A stretch of 64,000 nt of DNA from Thiobacillus sp. GTDB lineage: Bacteria > Pseudomonadota > Gammaproteobacteria > Burkholderiales > Thiobacillaceae. A program made the translations under genes and the position numbers. This document shows positions 29,526 through 39,516 of the stretch, one piece after another. Below the pieces are notes generated by a model, which was not told where the DNA came from, made no database searches, and was given only the letters and a program-made list of their open reading frames with translations. Positions within the stretch are counted from its first letter, which is position 1, and each line of letters opens with the position of its first letter. The stretch lies in NCBI GenBank assembly GCA_030680405.1, contig JAUXVT010000028.1, positions 1 through 64,000 on the forward strand, given 5' to 3'.

Positions 29526-30332
29526 TTAGAGCCCGCTCAGCCAGGCCAGCTCGGACTCGCTGAAACCCGCCTGGCGGCGCGCCGCCAGATTGAACGGCGG
29601 CCTCAAGGGTGGTGCGTCGTAATCGACCAGCAACTGGCGAAACGTCGTCTCGGCTTCCAGCTCGCGCCCCGCACACAGCCAGCCGAACCAGTGACTACCG
29701 ATGGCGACGTGGCCGATCTCGTCGCGTTCGATGATGGCGAGAATCTCGACCATGCGCGTGTCATTCGCAGCCCTAAGCTTGTCGACGATCAGCGGTGTGG
29801 CATCGAGCCCGCGCGCTTCCAGCACGCGTGGCACCAGCGCCATGCGCACCAGCGGATCGTGCGCGGTTTTCAGCGCCATCTCCCACAGGCCGTTGTGCGC
29901 GGGGAAATCGCCATAGGCATAACCCAGCGTCGTCAGATGCGTGTTCAGCAACTCGAAATGCAGCGCCTCTTCGTCCGCCACCGAGAGCCAGTCGGCGTAA
30001 TAAGCCAGCGGCATGCCGGCAAAGCGGTGGGCGGCGTCGAGCGCCAGGTTGATCGCGTTGAATTCGATATGTGCCAGCGCATGAATGAGCGCAGCGCGGC
30101 CGGGCACCGTGTCGGCGCGGCGGCGCGGCATCTTTTGCGGCAGGATCAGTTCGGGTTTTTGTGGCTGCCCCGGCCGATCGATCGGGGTGCGTGCCGCCTC
30201 AATCGCGGGATCGAGATTGCCCGCCAGCCAGTCGGCCTGCAGCGCGTGCACGCAGGCCACTTTGGCCGCCGGCTCGCTGGCGCGCAAACACTCGGCCAGC
30301 CGCTGCAGCAGGCTCAGCGCCGATCCACCCAC
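29526..30332 (-). CDS. DUF455 ferritin-like protein
   Basis: 268 residues of the DUF455 family, a ferritin-like four-helix di-iron fold. The metal-binding pattern is visible: HIEFNAINLALDAAHRF, DEEALHFELL and ERDEIGHVAIG provide glutamates and histidines. The family is related to the tRNA hydroxylase MiaE but its substrate is unknown. The start is GTG 30332; no ATG fits better. It overlaps the lptG 3' end by 19 bases, so it is likely read from the lptFG transcript. It converges on the DUF7931-like gene with 3 bases between. Confidence 0.85.
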   Translation of the reverse strand: MGGSALSLLQRLAECLRASEPAAKVACVHALQADWLAGNLDPAIEAARTPIDRPGQPQKPELILPQKMPRRRADTVPGRAALIHALAHIEFNAINLALDAAHRFAGMPLAYYADWLSVADEEALHFELLNTHLTTLGYAYGDFPAHNGLWEMALKTAHDPLVRMALVPRVLEARGLDATPLIVDKLRAANDTRMVEILAIIERDEIGHVAIGSHWFGWLCAGRELEAETTFRQLLVDYDAPPLRPPFNLAARRQAGFSESELAWLSGL

Positions 30333-31387
30333 CGGATGCCCGCCAGCGCGATGGCCAGGAAAATCAGCAGTGGCAGGCTCGACACCACGACAACCGGCCA
30401 GTCATTCAGCAAGCCGAGGTGGCCGAACAGCCGGCTCAGCAGATGGAAGCCGAGCCCGGCCAGAATGCCGAAAAAGACCATGCTGCTGGTGCCGGCGGCG
30501 CGCGGCCCCTGGATGGCGAACGGCATGGCGATCAGCATCATGATCGGGATGACGAAGGGGCTGATGAATTTCGACCACAGCGCGAGTTCGTAACGCGAGG
30601 CTTTCTGGTTGTTTTCCTTGAGGTGCGCCACATAGCGCCAGAGGGTGCGTGCCGACATTTTTTCCGGTGCGACCAGCAGCACGCTGAGGATGTCGGGGGT
30701 GAGCACCGACTGCCAGTCCTGGCTTGCGCTGCGCTCGGCGCGAATACCGTCCGTATCAAAGCGCGTTTCCATCACCTGTTGCAGGCTCCAGGTCTGGTTG
30801 CCGCGCCAGTCTGCCTGCTCGGCGGCGCGCATCGAGTCCAGGTGGCCGTCAGCATCGAAGCCGTAAATCTCGATGCCGCGCAGCGTGTTGTCAGGCATCA
30901 CTTCGCGCACATTGATGAAGGCGCTGCCGTCCTTGACCCACAGGCCGGAGCGGAACTGCTGCGCTACCACCGAACGAGTGGCTGCTAATTTATAGCGCTG
31001 CGCCGCCTGCTCCGACCACGGCGCCACATATTCGCCCAGCACCAGCAACAGCAGCGACAGCAGCACCCCGATCACGCTGAAATACCTCGCCACCCGCCAG
31101 TTGGACAGGCCTGACACCCGCATCACCGAATATTCCGAATTTCCCACCAGGCGCGACAGCGCGAACAGCGTGCCGATCAGTGCCGCCACCGGCAGAATTT
31201 CGTACAGATGCCCCGGCACACTGAGCAGCACCACCACGGCGGCCTGCCCCAGGCCATAGTTGTTGCGGCCTAGGCTGCCCAGTTCCTGCATCACATCAAA
31301 AAACGCAAACAGCACCAGCAACGCCAACAGCACGAATCCCGACGCCGCCAGCACCTGGCCTGCCAGATAACGCGCAAGCAGCGTCAT
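30314..31387 (-). CDS. lptG: LPS export permease LptG
   Basis: 357 residues from ATG 31387 (MTLLARYLAGQV); a longer frame upstream runs through lptF and is not real. Six membrane helices are arranged as three before and three after a periplasmic beta-jellyroll domain, the YjgP/YjgQ layout. It forms the LptB2FG transporter that extracts lipopolysaccharide from the inner membrane. The start overlaps the lptF stop (ATGA). Confidence 0.95.
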   Translation of the reverse strand: MTLLARYLAGQVLAASGFVLLALLVLFAFFDVMQELGSLGRNNYGLGQAAVVVLLSVPGHLYEILPVAALIGTLFALSRLVGNSEYSVMRVSGLSNWRVARYFSVIGVLLSLLLLVLGEYVAPWSEQAAQRYKLAATRSVVAQQFRSGLWVKDGSAFINVREVMPDNTLRGIEIYGFDADGHLDSMRAAEQADWRGNQTWSLQQVMETRFDTDGIRAERSASQDWQSVLTPDILSVLLVAPEKMSARTLWRYVAHLKENNQKASRYELALWSKFISPFVIPIMMLIAMPFAIQGPRAAGTSSMVFFGILAGLGFHLLSRLFGHLGLLNDWPVVVVSSLPLLIFLAIALAGIRWVDRR

Positions 31388-32463
31388 GAGCGCCCCCAGC
31401 GCGGGGCATGCTGCCTGGTGCGCAGGTAAAACAGGGCGACCACGGCGAGCAGCATCAGCAGATGCGAAGACAGCATCCCCGCCCAGGGATTGAACTTGCC
31501 CTGCGCCACCCAGGCCTGCGACAGCGACAGCAGGTTGTTGTAAACGAAGTACAGCAGTAGAGAGATCACCAGCCCGTAGGAGCGGCGCGCCCGCGTGTTG
31601 ACGAAACTGAGCGGGATGGCCATGACGGCGAGGACGAGCGCGCTTACGGGCACGCCCAGCCGCCACAAAAGTTCGGCGCGCGCAGGTGGCGTGGGATCGG
31701 CCAGCAGTTCCGCCACCGGCGCCTGGCGGACGCCGGTTTCCTTGCCGCCCGTGGCGACCGGATCGAGCCGCATCCAGTAACGCTCGAACTGCACGATACG
31801 GTAGTCGAGCTGGCCGGGCGTGCCTTCATAACGGCGCCCATCCTTGAACACCAGGTAGCGCGAACCATCGGGAAGCTGGGTGTGATTACCTTCCCGGGCG
31901 ACCACGAGACCCAGCTGGCCATCGATGCGCGACTGCATGAACACGTTGCGCACGATGCCGGTCAGCGGGTTGAGCGACTCGACGTAATAGACGCGCTGAC
32001 TGGCGCCGGATTCGGCAAACAGGCCGGGTGCGATCAGCGTGCTTTCGCTACGGCTGCGCAGATCCTGGCGGTATTCGCTTTTCTTGGTTTGCGCCCACGG
32101 ATTGAGCACCAGCGTCAGCAGCAGGATCACCAGCGAAAACGGCACCGCAAACGTCAGCACCGGCCGCATCCATTGCGTCAGCGACAGACCGGCGTTGAAC
32201 CAGATGACCATTTCACTGTCGCGCCACATGCGCGACAAGGGCAGCAACACGCCGGCAAACAGCGCAATTGTCATCAATACCGGCAAAAAATGCAGCAGCG
32301 AGAACCCGAGGAAGGCGAATACCGCCTCGTTGGCGAGTTCCCCGCGCGCCACGTCGCCGAGCAGCCGGATGAACAGCACCACCAGGGAGATCGCAATCAG
32401 CACCGTGAGCACTGCGCCGGTGGTAAGGCCCATCTCGCGGGTCAGCGCGCGGCGGTATAGCAT
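31384..32463 (-). CDS. lptF: LPS export permease LptF
   Basis: 359 residues from ATG 32463 (MLYRRALTREMGLTTGAVL); an alternative start lies 16 codons upstream without a good ribosome-binding site. Three N-terminal and three C-terminal membrane helices flank a periplasmic domain with GNHTQLPDGSRYLVFKDGRR. Partner of LptG. The gene diverges from pepA; in E. coli the same pepA-lptF arrangement occurs. Confidence 0.95.
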   Translation of the reverse strand: MLYRRALTREMGLTTGAVLTVLIAISLVVLFIRLLGDVARGELANEAVFAFLGFSLLHFLPVLMTIALFAGVLLPLSRMWRDSEMVIWFNAGLSLTQWMRPVLTFAVPFSLVILLLTLVLNPWAQTKKSEYRQDLRSRSESTLIAPGLFAESGASQRVYYVESLNPLTGIVRNVFMQSRIDGQLGLVVAREGNHTQLPDGSRYLVFKDGRRYEGTPGQLDYRIVQFERYWMRLDPVATGGKETGVRQAPVAELLADPTPPARAELLWRLGVPVSALVLAVMAIPLSFVNTRARRSYGLVISLLLYFVYNNLLSLSQAWVAQGKFNPWAGMLSSHLLMLLAVVALFYLRTRQHAPRWGRS

Positions 32464-32504
32464 GGAAATATCGAAGCAAAAGTGTGCAGATCGCGCACGG
32501 AGTT

Positions 32505-32534
32505 TTGACAATCAGCCGCGCCTGCGCCAATAAT
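32505..32534 (+). promoter_or_regulatory. Probable sigma-70 promoter of pepA
   Basis: TTGACA (32505-32510) and AATAAT (32529-32534) are 18 bases apart, in the 108-base divergent region between lptF and pepA. The -10 box lies 37 bases before the pepA start, a normal distance. Confidence 0.6.
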
Positions 32535-32571
32535 CGCCCGACCGGCAAATTGCAATTTTTTGAGCACAGAC

Positions 32572-34083
32572 ATGGAAAACAAGGAAATCGAACTCGAATT
32601 TAGCATAAAAAGCGGCGCGCCCGAAAAGCAGCGCACCGCCTGCGTGGTCGTCGGCGTGTTCGAAAGCCGCAAGCTATCAGGCCCGGCAATCGACATCGAC
32701 CGTGCCAGCGACGGCTACCTGTCGGATATCCTGCGCGGCGGCGACATGGAAGGCAAGGCCGGCAGCACGCTGCTGCTGCACAAGGTGCCCAACATCCTGG
32801 CCGACCGCGTGCTGCTGGTCGGCCTCGGCAAGGAGCGCGACTTCCACGAAAATGCCTACCGCGATGCCATCGCCTGCGCAGTCAAAACCCTGCGCGACAC
32901 CGGCTCGATGGAAGCCGCCATCACCCTCAGCGAAATTCCGGTGAAGAAGCGCGACGCCACCTGGAACATAGAACAGGCGGTGATCAGCGCACACGATGCG
33001 CTGTATCGCTTCGATCACATGAAGAGCAAGCCGGACGAGGTGCGCCGTCCGCTCAAGCGTGTGATCTTCGCGGTGTCGCGGCGCGGCGAACTGAAGTTCG
33101 GCGATATCGGGCTGGCGCGCGGGCTGGCCATCGCCCACGGCATTGGCCTGGCCAAGGACTTGGGCAATACGCCGTCGAACATCTGTACCCCTGAATACCT
33201 GGCCAGCGAGGCAATAAAAATTGCGAAAGTCCATGGCTTTGGCTGCGAAATTCTCGATTACGCCGCCTGCGACAAGCTCGGCATGGGCTCCTTCCTGTCG
33301 GTCGGCAAGGGCAGCGAAAAGCCGCCGCGCTTCATTGTGCTGAAGCATGAAGGCGGCGCGAAAGGCGAAAAGCCCGTGGTGCTGGTCGGCAAAGCGGTCA
33401 CCTTCGACGCCGGCGGCATTTCCTTGAAGCCGCCCGCCGAAATGGACGAGATGAACTACGACATGAGCGGTGGCGGCGCGGTGATCGGCGCCTTCCGCGC
33501 CATCGGCGAACTGGGGCTCCCGCTCAACGTTGTCGGCCTCATCCCTTCCTGCGAAAACATGCCGGATGCGAACGCCAACAAGCCGGGCGACATCGTCACC
33601 TCGATGTCCGGCCAGACCATCGAAATCCTCAACACCGATGCCGAAGGCCGCCTGATCCTATGCGACGCGCTGACCTATGCCGAGCGCTTCGAACCCAATG
33701 CGGTGGTCGACCTGGCGACCTTGACCGGCGCCTGCGTGATCGCGCTCGGCGCGCACCCCAGCGCGCTCTTCAGCAACCACGACCCGCTGGCGCGCGAAAT
33801 AGAACACGCCGCCGATCATGCCTGGGACCGCGTCTGGCGCATGCCGCTGTGGGACGACTACCAAGAGCAGCTGAAAAGCAGCCTCGCCGACATGGCCAAC
33901 ATCGGCGGCCGCCCCGCCGGTTCGGTCACCGCGGCCTGCTTCCTGTCGCGCTTCGCCAAGAAATACCACTGGGCGCACCTCGACGTCGCCGGCACCGCCT
34001 ACAAGGGCGGGCGCGAAAAAGGCTCGACCGGTCGCCCGGTGTCCCTCCTGGTGCACTTCCTGCTGAACCGCGCGGAAAAGTGA
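32572..34083 (+). CDS. pepA: Leucyl aminopeptidase (M17)
   Basis: 503 residues from ATG 32572 (MENKEIELEF); TTG 32560 is an alternative. An N-terminal regulatory domain precedes the M17 catalytic domain with the signature NTDAEGRLIL. Metal ligands lie in VGKAVTFDAGG and the MSGGGAV segment. The hexameric manganese/zinc enzyme removes N-terminal residues from peptides; the E. coli protein also binds DNA in xer recombination. The stop overlaps the holC start (GTGA). Confidence 0.95.
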   Translation: MENKEIELEFSIKSGAPEKQRTACVVVGVFESRKLSGPAIDIDRASDGYLSDILRGGDMEGKAGSTLLLHKVPNILADRVLLVGLGKERDFHENAYRDAIACAVKTLRDTGSMEAAITLSEIPVKKRDATWNIEQAVISAHDALYRFDHMKSKPDEVRRPLKRVIFAVSRRGELKFGDIGLARGLAIAHGIGLAKDLGNTPSNICTPEYLASEAIKIAKVHGFGCEILDYAACDKLGMGSFLSVGKGSEKPPRFIVLKHEGGAKGEKPVVLVGKAVTFDAGGISLKPPAEMDEMNYDMSGGGAVIGAFRAIGELGLPLNVVGLIPSCENMPDANANKPGDIVTSMSGQTIEILNTDAEGRLILCDALTYAERFEPNAVVDLATLTGACVIALGAHPSALFSNHDPLAREIEHAADHAWDRVWRMPLWDDYQEQLKSSLADMANIGGRPAGSVTAACFLSRFAKKYHWAHLDVAGTAYKGGREKGSTGRPVSLLVHFLLNRAEK

Positions 34084-34508
34084 CCGAGATCATCTTCTAC
34101 ACCTATGCCGACGATCCCCTCGACGTCGCCCGCCGCGTCACCGCCAAGGCACACGGCCAGGGCAAACATGTGATGATTTATGCGCCGGACGCAACCACCG
34201 CCGACGCCATCGACCGCCTGTTGTGGACGACGCCCGCGCTGGGCTTCGTGCCGCACTGCCGTGACAGCGACGCGCTGGCGGGCGAGACGCCGGTGCTGAT
34301 CGGTGCAAACGCCGGTGCCCTGCGCCAGGCAGACGTGATTATCAACCTGCACACTGAGCAGCCGCCCGCCTTTGCCCGCTTCGAACGCCTGGTCGAAATC
34401 GTCGGCCAGGACGAAGCCGGACGCGAACAGGGGCGCGCGCGTTACCGCTTTTATCAGACGCGCGGCTACGCCCTGAAAACGCACGATCTGCGCCAGCACG
34501 CCGGATAG
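34080..34508 (+). CDS. holC: DNA polymerase III chi subunit
   Basis: 142 residues starting at GTG 34080, which overlaps the pepA stop codon. The HolC fold shows in FYTYADDPLDVARRVTAKA, VMIYAPD, the LWTTPALGFVPHC segment and PVLIG. Chi links the clamp loader (through psi) to SSB. The pepA-holC-valS order is conserved in proteobacteria, which supports the start and the assignment. Confidence 0.92.
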   Translation: MTEIIFYTYADDPLDVARRVTAKAHGQGKHVMIYAPDATTADAIDRLLWTTPALGFVPHCRDSDALAGETPVLIGANAGALRQADVIINLHTEQPPAFARFERLVEIVGQDEAGREQGRARYRFYQTRGYALKTHDLRQHAG

Positions 34509-34516
34509 GAGGCATC

Positions 34517-34981
34517 GTGAGCGACAGTCCCCTGTTGAGCAAAATGGACGCGCTGCTGAAAAAGCATCGCGGTGGCGTCAAGGGCAGCAGCGATTCATCA
34601 CCCGAGCAGGCCGCGCCACCCGACGCCTGGCTGCCGGTGTTGACCCACGTGATCGAGCGCGGCACGCCTCCCGTCGTGCCTATGGCCGCCGCTTCGCCGA
34701 CGGTCACTCCGCCCACCCTTGCTACACCGCCCGCCGAATCCGTAGCGCTCGCAGCCGAAGTGCCCCCTTCCGCCGGGAGCGACACCCTGGCCGAGCAGTT
34801 GATGAGCGAGTTGGCGCCCCGTTTGTCCGAAGTGATGGAAAAGCAAATCGCCGCCAAGCTGCGCAAAAACCTCGATCAAACCGTGGCCAGCCTGCTCAGC
34901 CAGATCGATGTCAACGTGCGCGAAATCGTGCGTGAAGCAGTCGCCGAAAAACTCAAGCAGCCGCGCGATCCATCCGCCTGA
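34517..34981 (+). CDS. Hypothetical protein between holC and valS
   Basis: 154 residues, 8 bases after holC, with a GGAGG ribosome-binding site. An N-terminal SPLLSKMDALLKKHR helix is followed by a proline/alanine-rich linker (about 48-85). The C-terminal helix-rich part EQLMSELAPRLSEVMEKQIA and VNVREIVREAVAEKL looks like a coiled coil. No catalytic motif, signal or membrane segment. Similar proteins sit here in betaproteobacteria; a DNA polymerase or ribosome link is only a guess from position. Confidence 0.6.
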   Translation: MSDSPLLSKMDALLKKHRGGVKGSSDSSPEQAAPPDAWLPVLTHVIERGTPPVVPMAAASPTVTPPTLATPPAESVALAAEVPPSAGSDTLAEQLMSELAPRLSEVMEKQIAAKLRKNLDQTVASLLSQIDVNVREIVREAVAEKLKQPRDPSA

Positions 34982-35005
34982 CACGGCGTCGCGCATTTCA
35001 TACCG

Positions 35006-35070
35006 CTTTTTTCGGGACGTTCCCCAGACTTTTTTGGGACTCGTCCCAAGCTTTTTTGGGATAATGCCCG
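35006..35070 (+). repeat. Three imperfect 22-bp direct repeats before valS
   Basis: Units at 35006-35028, 35029-35050 and 35051-35070 share CTTTTTT(C)GGGA followed by an inverted CCC segment, so each can form a small GGGA/TCCC-type hairpin followed by T-rich sequence. The last unit includes GATAAT at 35060-35065, a possible -10 box. The array ends 15 bases before the valS ATG. It may be a regulatory leader or a series of weak terminators. Confidence 0.75.
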
Positions 35071-35085
35071 CTTTGCGCGCACGCC

Positions 35086-37824
35086 ATGGAACTCGCCAAA
35101 TCCTTCGAACCAGCTGACATCGAAAAACGCTGGTACGCCCACTGGGAAAGCTCGGGCTACTTCAAGGCGGGCGACGCGCCCGATGCCCCCGCCTACTGCA
35201 TCATGCTGCCGCCGCCCAACGTCACCGGCACGCTGCACATGGGGCACGCCTTCCAGCACACGCTGATGGATGCGCTCACCCGCTATCACCGCATGGCGGG
35301 CGACAACACGCTGTGGCAGCCTGGCACCGACCACGCCGGCATCGCCACCCAGATCGTGGTGGAACGCCAGCTGGATGCACAGAACATTTCGCGCCACGAC
35401 CTCGGCCGCGAGAAATTCCTGGGAAAGGTCTGGGAATGGAAGGAACACTCCGGCTCCAGCATCACCCAGCAGATGCGGCGGCTGGGCACCAGCCCCGACT
35501 GGAGACGCGAGCGCTTCACCATGGATGCCGGCCTGTCGAAAGCCGTCACCGAAGTGTTCGTGCGGCTGTACCGCGAAGGTCTGATCTATCGCGGCAAGCG
35601 GCTGGTGAACTGGGACCCGGTGCTGCAAACCGCAGTGTCCGACCTCGAAGTCGTCAGCAGCGAAGAAGACGGTTTCATATGGGAAATCAACTACCCGCTG
35701 GAGGACGGCTCCGGCTTTCTCACCGTCGCCACCACGCGCCCGGAAACCCTGCTCGGTGACACCGCCGTTGCAGTGCATCCGGAGGATGAGCGCTACCGCC
35801 ATCTCATCGGCAAGCAGATCCGCTTGCCGATCGCCGAGCGCAGCATCCCCATCATCGCCGACGACTACGTGGACCGCGAATTCGGCACCGGCGTGGTCAA
35901 GATCACTCCTGCGCACGACTTCAACGACTGGCAGATCGGGCAGCGCCACAAGCTGGTGGCGCTCAGCGTGTTGACGCTCGACGCCAAAATGAACGACCTC
36001 TGCCCCACCGAATACCAGGGGCTGGATCGTTACGACGCGCGCCAGAAGCTGCTCGACGAACTACAGGCGAAAGGGCTGCTGGTGTCGGCCAAGCCGCACA
36101 AGCTGATGATCCCGCGCGGCGACCGCACCCACACGGTGATCGAGCCGATGCTCACCGACCAGTGGTTCATGAGCATGGAAGGCCTGGCCAAACAGGGGCT
36201 GGCCGCGGTCGATTCGGGCGAGTTGAAGTTCGTGCCGGAGAACTGGACCACGACCTACCGCCAGTGGCTGGAAAACATTCAGGACTGGTGCGTGTCGCGC
36301 CAGCTGTGGTGGGGCCACCGTATCCCCGCGTGGTATGACGCCAACGGCAATTTCTATGTCGCACACAGCGAAGCCGAGGCGCGCAAGCAGGCGGGCGGGC
36401 GGGAGCTGACGCAGGACGACGACGTGCTCGACACCTGGTTCTCGTCCGCGCTGTGGCCGTTTTCCACCCTCGGCTGGCCGGAGCAGACACCCGAGCTCGA
36501 ACGCTATCTGCCGACCTCGGTGCTGGTCACCGGCTTCGACATCATCTTCTTCTGGGTCGCGCGCATGGTGATGATGTCGCTGCACCTCACCGGCAAGGTG
36601 CCGTTCCGCGAAGTGTATGTGACCGGCCTGGTGCGCGATTCAGAAGGCCAGAAGATGAGCAAATCGAAGGGCAACGTGCTCGACCCGATCGACCTCATCG
36701 ACGGCATCGCGGTGGACGAGCTGGTCGCCAAGCGCACCCAGGGGCTGATGAACCCCAAGCAGGCCGCCAGCATCGAGAAGCGCACCCGCCGCGAATTCCC
36801 GGAAGGCATTGCCGCGTTCGGTACCGATGCTTTGAGATTCACCTTCGCCAGCCTCGCCACCCACGGCCGCGACATCAAGTTCGACCTGCAGCGCGCCGAG
36901 GGTTACCGCAACTTCTGCAACAAGCTGTGGAACGCCACCCGCTTCGCGCTGATGAACCTGGAAGGCCACGACTGCGGACAGAACCCCAGCCAGCCCATGC
37001 AATTCTCGGATGCCGACCGCTGGATTACCGCGCGCCTGCAGCAGGCCGTCGCCGAGGTGCACGCGGCCTTCGCCGCCTACCGCTTCGACCAGGCTGCGCG
37101 CGCAGTGTACGAATTCGTGTGGGACGAATACTGCGACTGGTACCTTGAACTCGCCAAGGTGCAGCTGAACCGCGGCACGCCCGAACAGCAGCGCGCCACC
37201 CGCCGCACCCTTGCCACGGTGCTCGAAACCACCCTTCGCCTCGCCCACCCGATCATCCCCTTCATCACCGAGGAGCTATGGCAGAAAGTGGCGCCGCTCG
37301 CTGGCGTAAGGGGCGACAGCATCATGCTCGCGCCTTACCCGCAGACTGATGAGGCGCAACGCCACCCCGACAGCGTCGCACGCATTCAATTACTGAAGGA
37401 ACTGGTCAACGCCTGCCGCACCCTGCGCGGCGAGATGAGCCTGTCGCCCGCGAAACGCGAACCGCTGGTGATCGAGGGCGATGCCGCCGTGATCAACGCG
37501 CTGGCGCCCTACATCGTCGCACTCGGCAAGCTCAGCGAAGTCAGCGCCGTGCCCACGCTGCCGGAAGCCGACGCCCCGGTCGCTTTGGTCGGTGACATGC
37601 GGATGATGCTGGTGGTGGTAATCGACAAGGACGAAGAACGCACTCGCCTCGCCAAGGAAATCGCCCGCATCCGCAACGAAATCGCCAAGGCACAGGGCAA
37701 GCTGGCCAACCCCGGCTTCGTCGACCGCGCACCCGCTGCCGTGGTGCAACAGGAGCAGACCCGACTGGCCGACTTTGCCGCCATGCTGCAAAAACTGGAG
37801 GCGCAGCACGCACGGCTGGGCTGA
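35086..37824 (+). CDS. valS: Valyl-tRNA synthetase
   Basis: 912 residues. Class Ia motifs: HMGH in GTLHMGHAF (about 50) and KMSKS (about 523). The editing domain (about 190-330) has [19 protein letters not shown]-terminal coiled coil (about 845-912, [16 protein letters not shown]) contacts the tRNA. The gene charges tRNA-Val. It ends before a strong terminator. Its leader carries a triple repeat. Confidence 0.97.
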   Translation: MELAKSFEPADIEKRWYAHWESSGYFKAGDAPDAPAYCIMLPPPNVTGTLHMGHAFQHTLMDALTRYHRMAGDNTLWQPGTDHAGIATQIVVERQLDAQNISRHDLGREKFLGKVWEWKEHSGSSITQQMRRLGTSPDWRRERFTMDAGLSKAVTEVFVRLYREGLIYRGKRLVNWDPVLQTAVSDLEVVSSEEDGFIWEINYPLEDGSGFLTVATTRPETLLGDTAVAVHPEDERYRHLIGKQIRLPIAERSIPIIADDYVDREFGTGVVKITPAHDFNDWQIGQRHKLVALSVLTLDAKMNDLCPTEYQGLDRYDARQKLLDELQAKGLLVSAKPHKLMIPRGDRTHTVIEPMLTDQWFMSMEGLAKQGLAAVDSGELKFVPENWTTTYRQWLENIQDWCVSRQLWWGHRIPAWYDANGNFYVAHSEAEARKQAGGRELTQDDDVLDTWFSSALWPFSTLGWPEQTPELERYLPTSVLVTGFDIIFFWVARMVMMSLHLTGKVPFREVYVTGLVRDSEGQKMSKSKGNVLDPIDLIDGIAVDELVAKRTQGLMNPKQAASIEKRTRREFPEGIAAFGTDALRFTFASLATHGRDIKFDLQRAEGYRNFCNKLWNATRFALMNLEGHDCGQNPSQPMQFSDADRWITARLQQAVAEVHAAFAAYRFDQAARAVYEFVWDEYCDWYLELAKVQLNRGTPEQQRATRRTLATVLETTLRLAHPIIPFITEELWQKVAPLAGVRGDSIMLAPYPQTDEAQRHPDSVARIQLLKELVNACRTLRGEMSLSPAKREPLVIEGDAAVINALAPYIVALGKLSEVSAVPTLPEADAPVALVGDMRMMLVVVIDKDEERTRLAKEIARIRNEIAKAQGKLANPGFVDRAPAAVVQQEQTRLADFAAMLQKLEAQHARLG

Positions 37825-37841
37825 TCGCGAGCGCGCAACAT

Positions 37842-37879
37842 CAACAAAAAAGCGCGGTTGAAGCCGCGCTTTTTTGTTG
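37842..37879 (+). terminator. Rho-independent terminator of valS
   Basis: A 16-base arm CAACAAAAAAGCGCGG (37842-37857) pairs perfectly with 37864-37879 around TTGAAG. The right arm contains six T after the GC-rich core CCGCGC, 17 bases beyond the valS stop. Confidence 0.92.
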
Positions 37880-37926
37880 TCTCAATGTATTTCAATGAAG
37901 CAACGCAATCAGTTCAAGTCCGCATA

Positions 37927-37958
37927 AAAAGGCCGGGGTCATCAGACCCCGGCCTTTT
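37927..37958 (-). terminator. Rho-independent terminator of the FadL-like gene
   Basis: AAAAGGCCGGGGTC (37927-37940) pairs perfectly with 37945-37958 around ATCA. Read on the minus strand it follows the porin stop by 23 bases and ends in a T-run. It can also act in the other direction. Confidence 0.9.
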
Positions 37959-37981
37959 ATCAGCCAAACTGCTGCTGAAAA

Positions 37982-39373
37982 TTACATCTTCCAGCTGTAC
38001 TGGACACCCAGCGAGTTCTGATACATTTGGATCGTGTCCTCGCCGCCGAAGAACAAAGACGGTCCTGTGACTTCTTTCTTGAAGCCATGCATGTAGGCCA
38101 CAGTCAGTTCGTTACCGGATGCCATCGTATAAGTCAGGCCCAAGGTTACATGATCTTCAATGACGCCAGGCGCAAGGATATTGAATTCCACATCGCCGCT
38201 CGGAATGGGCTGGTCGGTATGGCTGTAGCCTGCACGCAAAGTCAACTGCTTGGTGTACTTGTACTCCATGCCAAGCTTCCAGACATCCATGTCCTGCCAG
38301 CCAAAACCGGAGCCGTTATCGCCGCCCAGGCAGTTAGGGTTGGTAGAAATGGTAAAGGGGTCAAACGGCACGCATCCGAAGAAGTTCGTCGATGGGTTGG
38401 ATACGGATTCGACACCGCTATAGTTAATGCGCTGGTAGTCGAGCGCAACCATGAGGCTGGGGGTCGCCTGCCAGGCCACGCCCAGGTTGTAGTTCTCGGG
38501 GATGTCGAAATCGCCCTGCTCGGCAAACAGGCCGGCGTACTTGTCGAACTCCTCGAACTTCATCTTGCTGGCGTAAGCCGCACCAATACTCACAGCCGGC
38601 GTAATCTTGCCGTAGTAACCGACGCGCACACCGTAGCCAAATGCATCGTCATAGCGCCTGTTGGTCAAGTTGGTCGCATCCTGAGAAATCAAGCCAAAAG
38701 CCTGTATACCTTCGGCTTTGAAGCGCTGGTAGCCGAGTAGCGGAGAAATACCGATGGAATGGTTGGGAGCCAACTTGAAAGCCACGGTGGGGGCAACGAT
38801 CAGTTGCATCAGGTCAACACCCAAAGAACCTGCGCCACCCAGCAGGTTGGAACCATTCGGAAACGCAGGGTAGTCGCTGTTCATACCACCATTGCCATAC
38901 ACCGTCACGCCCAGCGCCAGGTTGTTGTTAACCATGCGGTTGTAACCGAATTCAGGAATCAGGAAATAATTGGAATCGCTTTCAGCTGACCCGTTAATGG
39001 CGGGAATAAGTAGATAAAACTCAGGGCCAAGTGCAGCTGCCGGATCCGAAACGAAATTAGCCGGATTGGTCGGATCAGCGGTAAAAGTACCGCCATCGAA
39101 GTTGATCGGCAGGGCACTGCCCGTGCTGCCCGTTCTGCTCGATTCGCGAATCGGGCTAAACAGATCCATACCCAGATCAACGCGGTTGCCCGCAAACGCC
39201 ATGGTGGCAGGGTTGTTGGCGCCGCCGAAGGCATCACCGGTCACAGCGGTGGAAGCACCGGCCATCCCCTTGGCCTTCATGCCGTAGCCGTGCGAAAAAT
39301 AACCGTTGGTAGCGTAGGCACTGCCAGCCAGACCGGCCAGTGCCATGAATGCGAATACACGTGTGAACTTCAT
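37982..39373 (-). CDS. OmpP1/FadL-family outer membrane channel
   Basis: 463 residues. The signal peptide ends near AYA (about 21), followed by the FadL N-terminus TNGYFSHGYGMKAKGMAGAS, where the mature end plugs the barrel. The rest alternates short beta strands and ends with QYSWKM, a terminal aromatic/hydrophobic strand of the type recognised by BAM, although it ends in methionine rather than phenylalanine. FadL proteins pass hydrophobic compounds (fatty acids, aromatics) across the outer membrane. Next to sulfur genes a role in uptake of hydrophobic sulfur or lipids is possible but unproven. It has its own terminator and a GGAGAC ribosome-binding site. Confidence 0.9.
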   Translation of the reverse strand: MKFTRVFAFMALAGLAGSAYATNGYFSHGYGMKAKGMAGASTAVTGDAFGGANNPATMAFAGNRVDLGMDLFSPIRESSRTGSTGSALPINFDGGTFTADPTNPANFVSDPAAALGPEFYLLIPAINGSAESDSNYFLIPEFGYNRMVNNNLALGVTVYGNGGMNSDYPAFPNGSNLLGGAGSLGVDLMQLIVAPTVAFKLAPNHSIGISPLLGYQRFKAEGIQAFGLISQDATNLTNRRYDDAFGYGVRVGYYGKITPAVSIGAAYASKMKFEEFDKYAGLFAEQGDFDIPENYNLGVAWQATPSLMVALDYQRINYSGVESVSNPSTNFFGCVPFDPFTISTNPNCLGGDNGSGFGWQDMDVWKLGMEYKYTKQLTLRAGYSHTDQPIPSGDVEFNILAPGVIEDHVTLGLTYTMASGNELTVAYMHGFKKEVTGPSLFFGGEDTIQMYQNSLGVQYSWKM

Positions 39374-39516
39374 TGTTGTCTCCTTGGGGCAAAATTACTA
39401 TTGCTAGACTTAATAGACGACCTGCCGCGTAGGCTACGCCCGCGCTAGGAGTTAGACAAGCCGACCGACTAATCCGGCCGAATAATCAAGACCAGGTGTT
39501 GTACAAAAGACACAAA

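Noticed and set aside
35006-35070. T-box leader for valS
   Set aside because: No T-box sequence (TGGNACCGCG-type) or specifier stem is visible, and T-boxes are not expected in betaproteobacteria.
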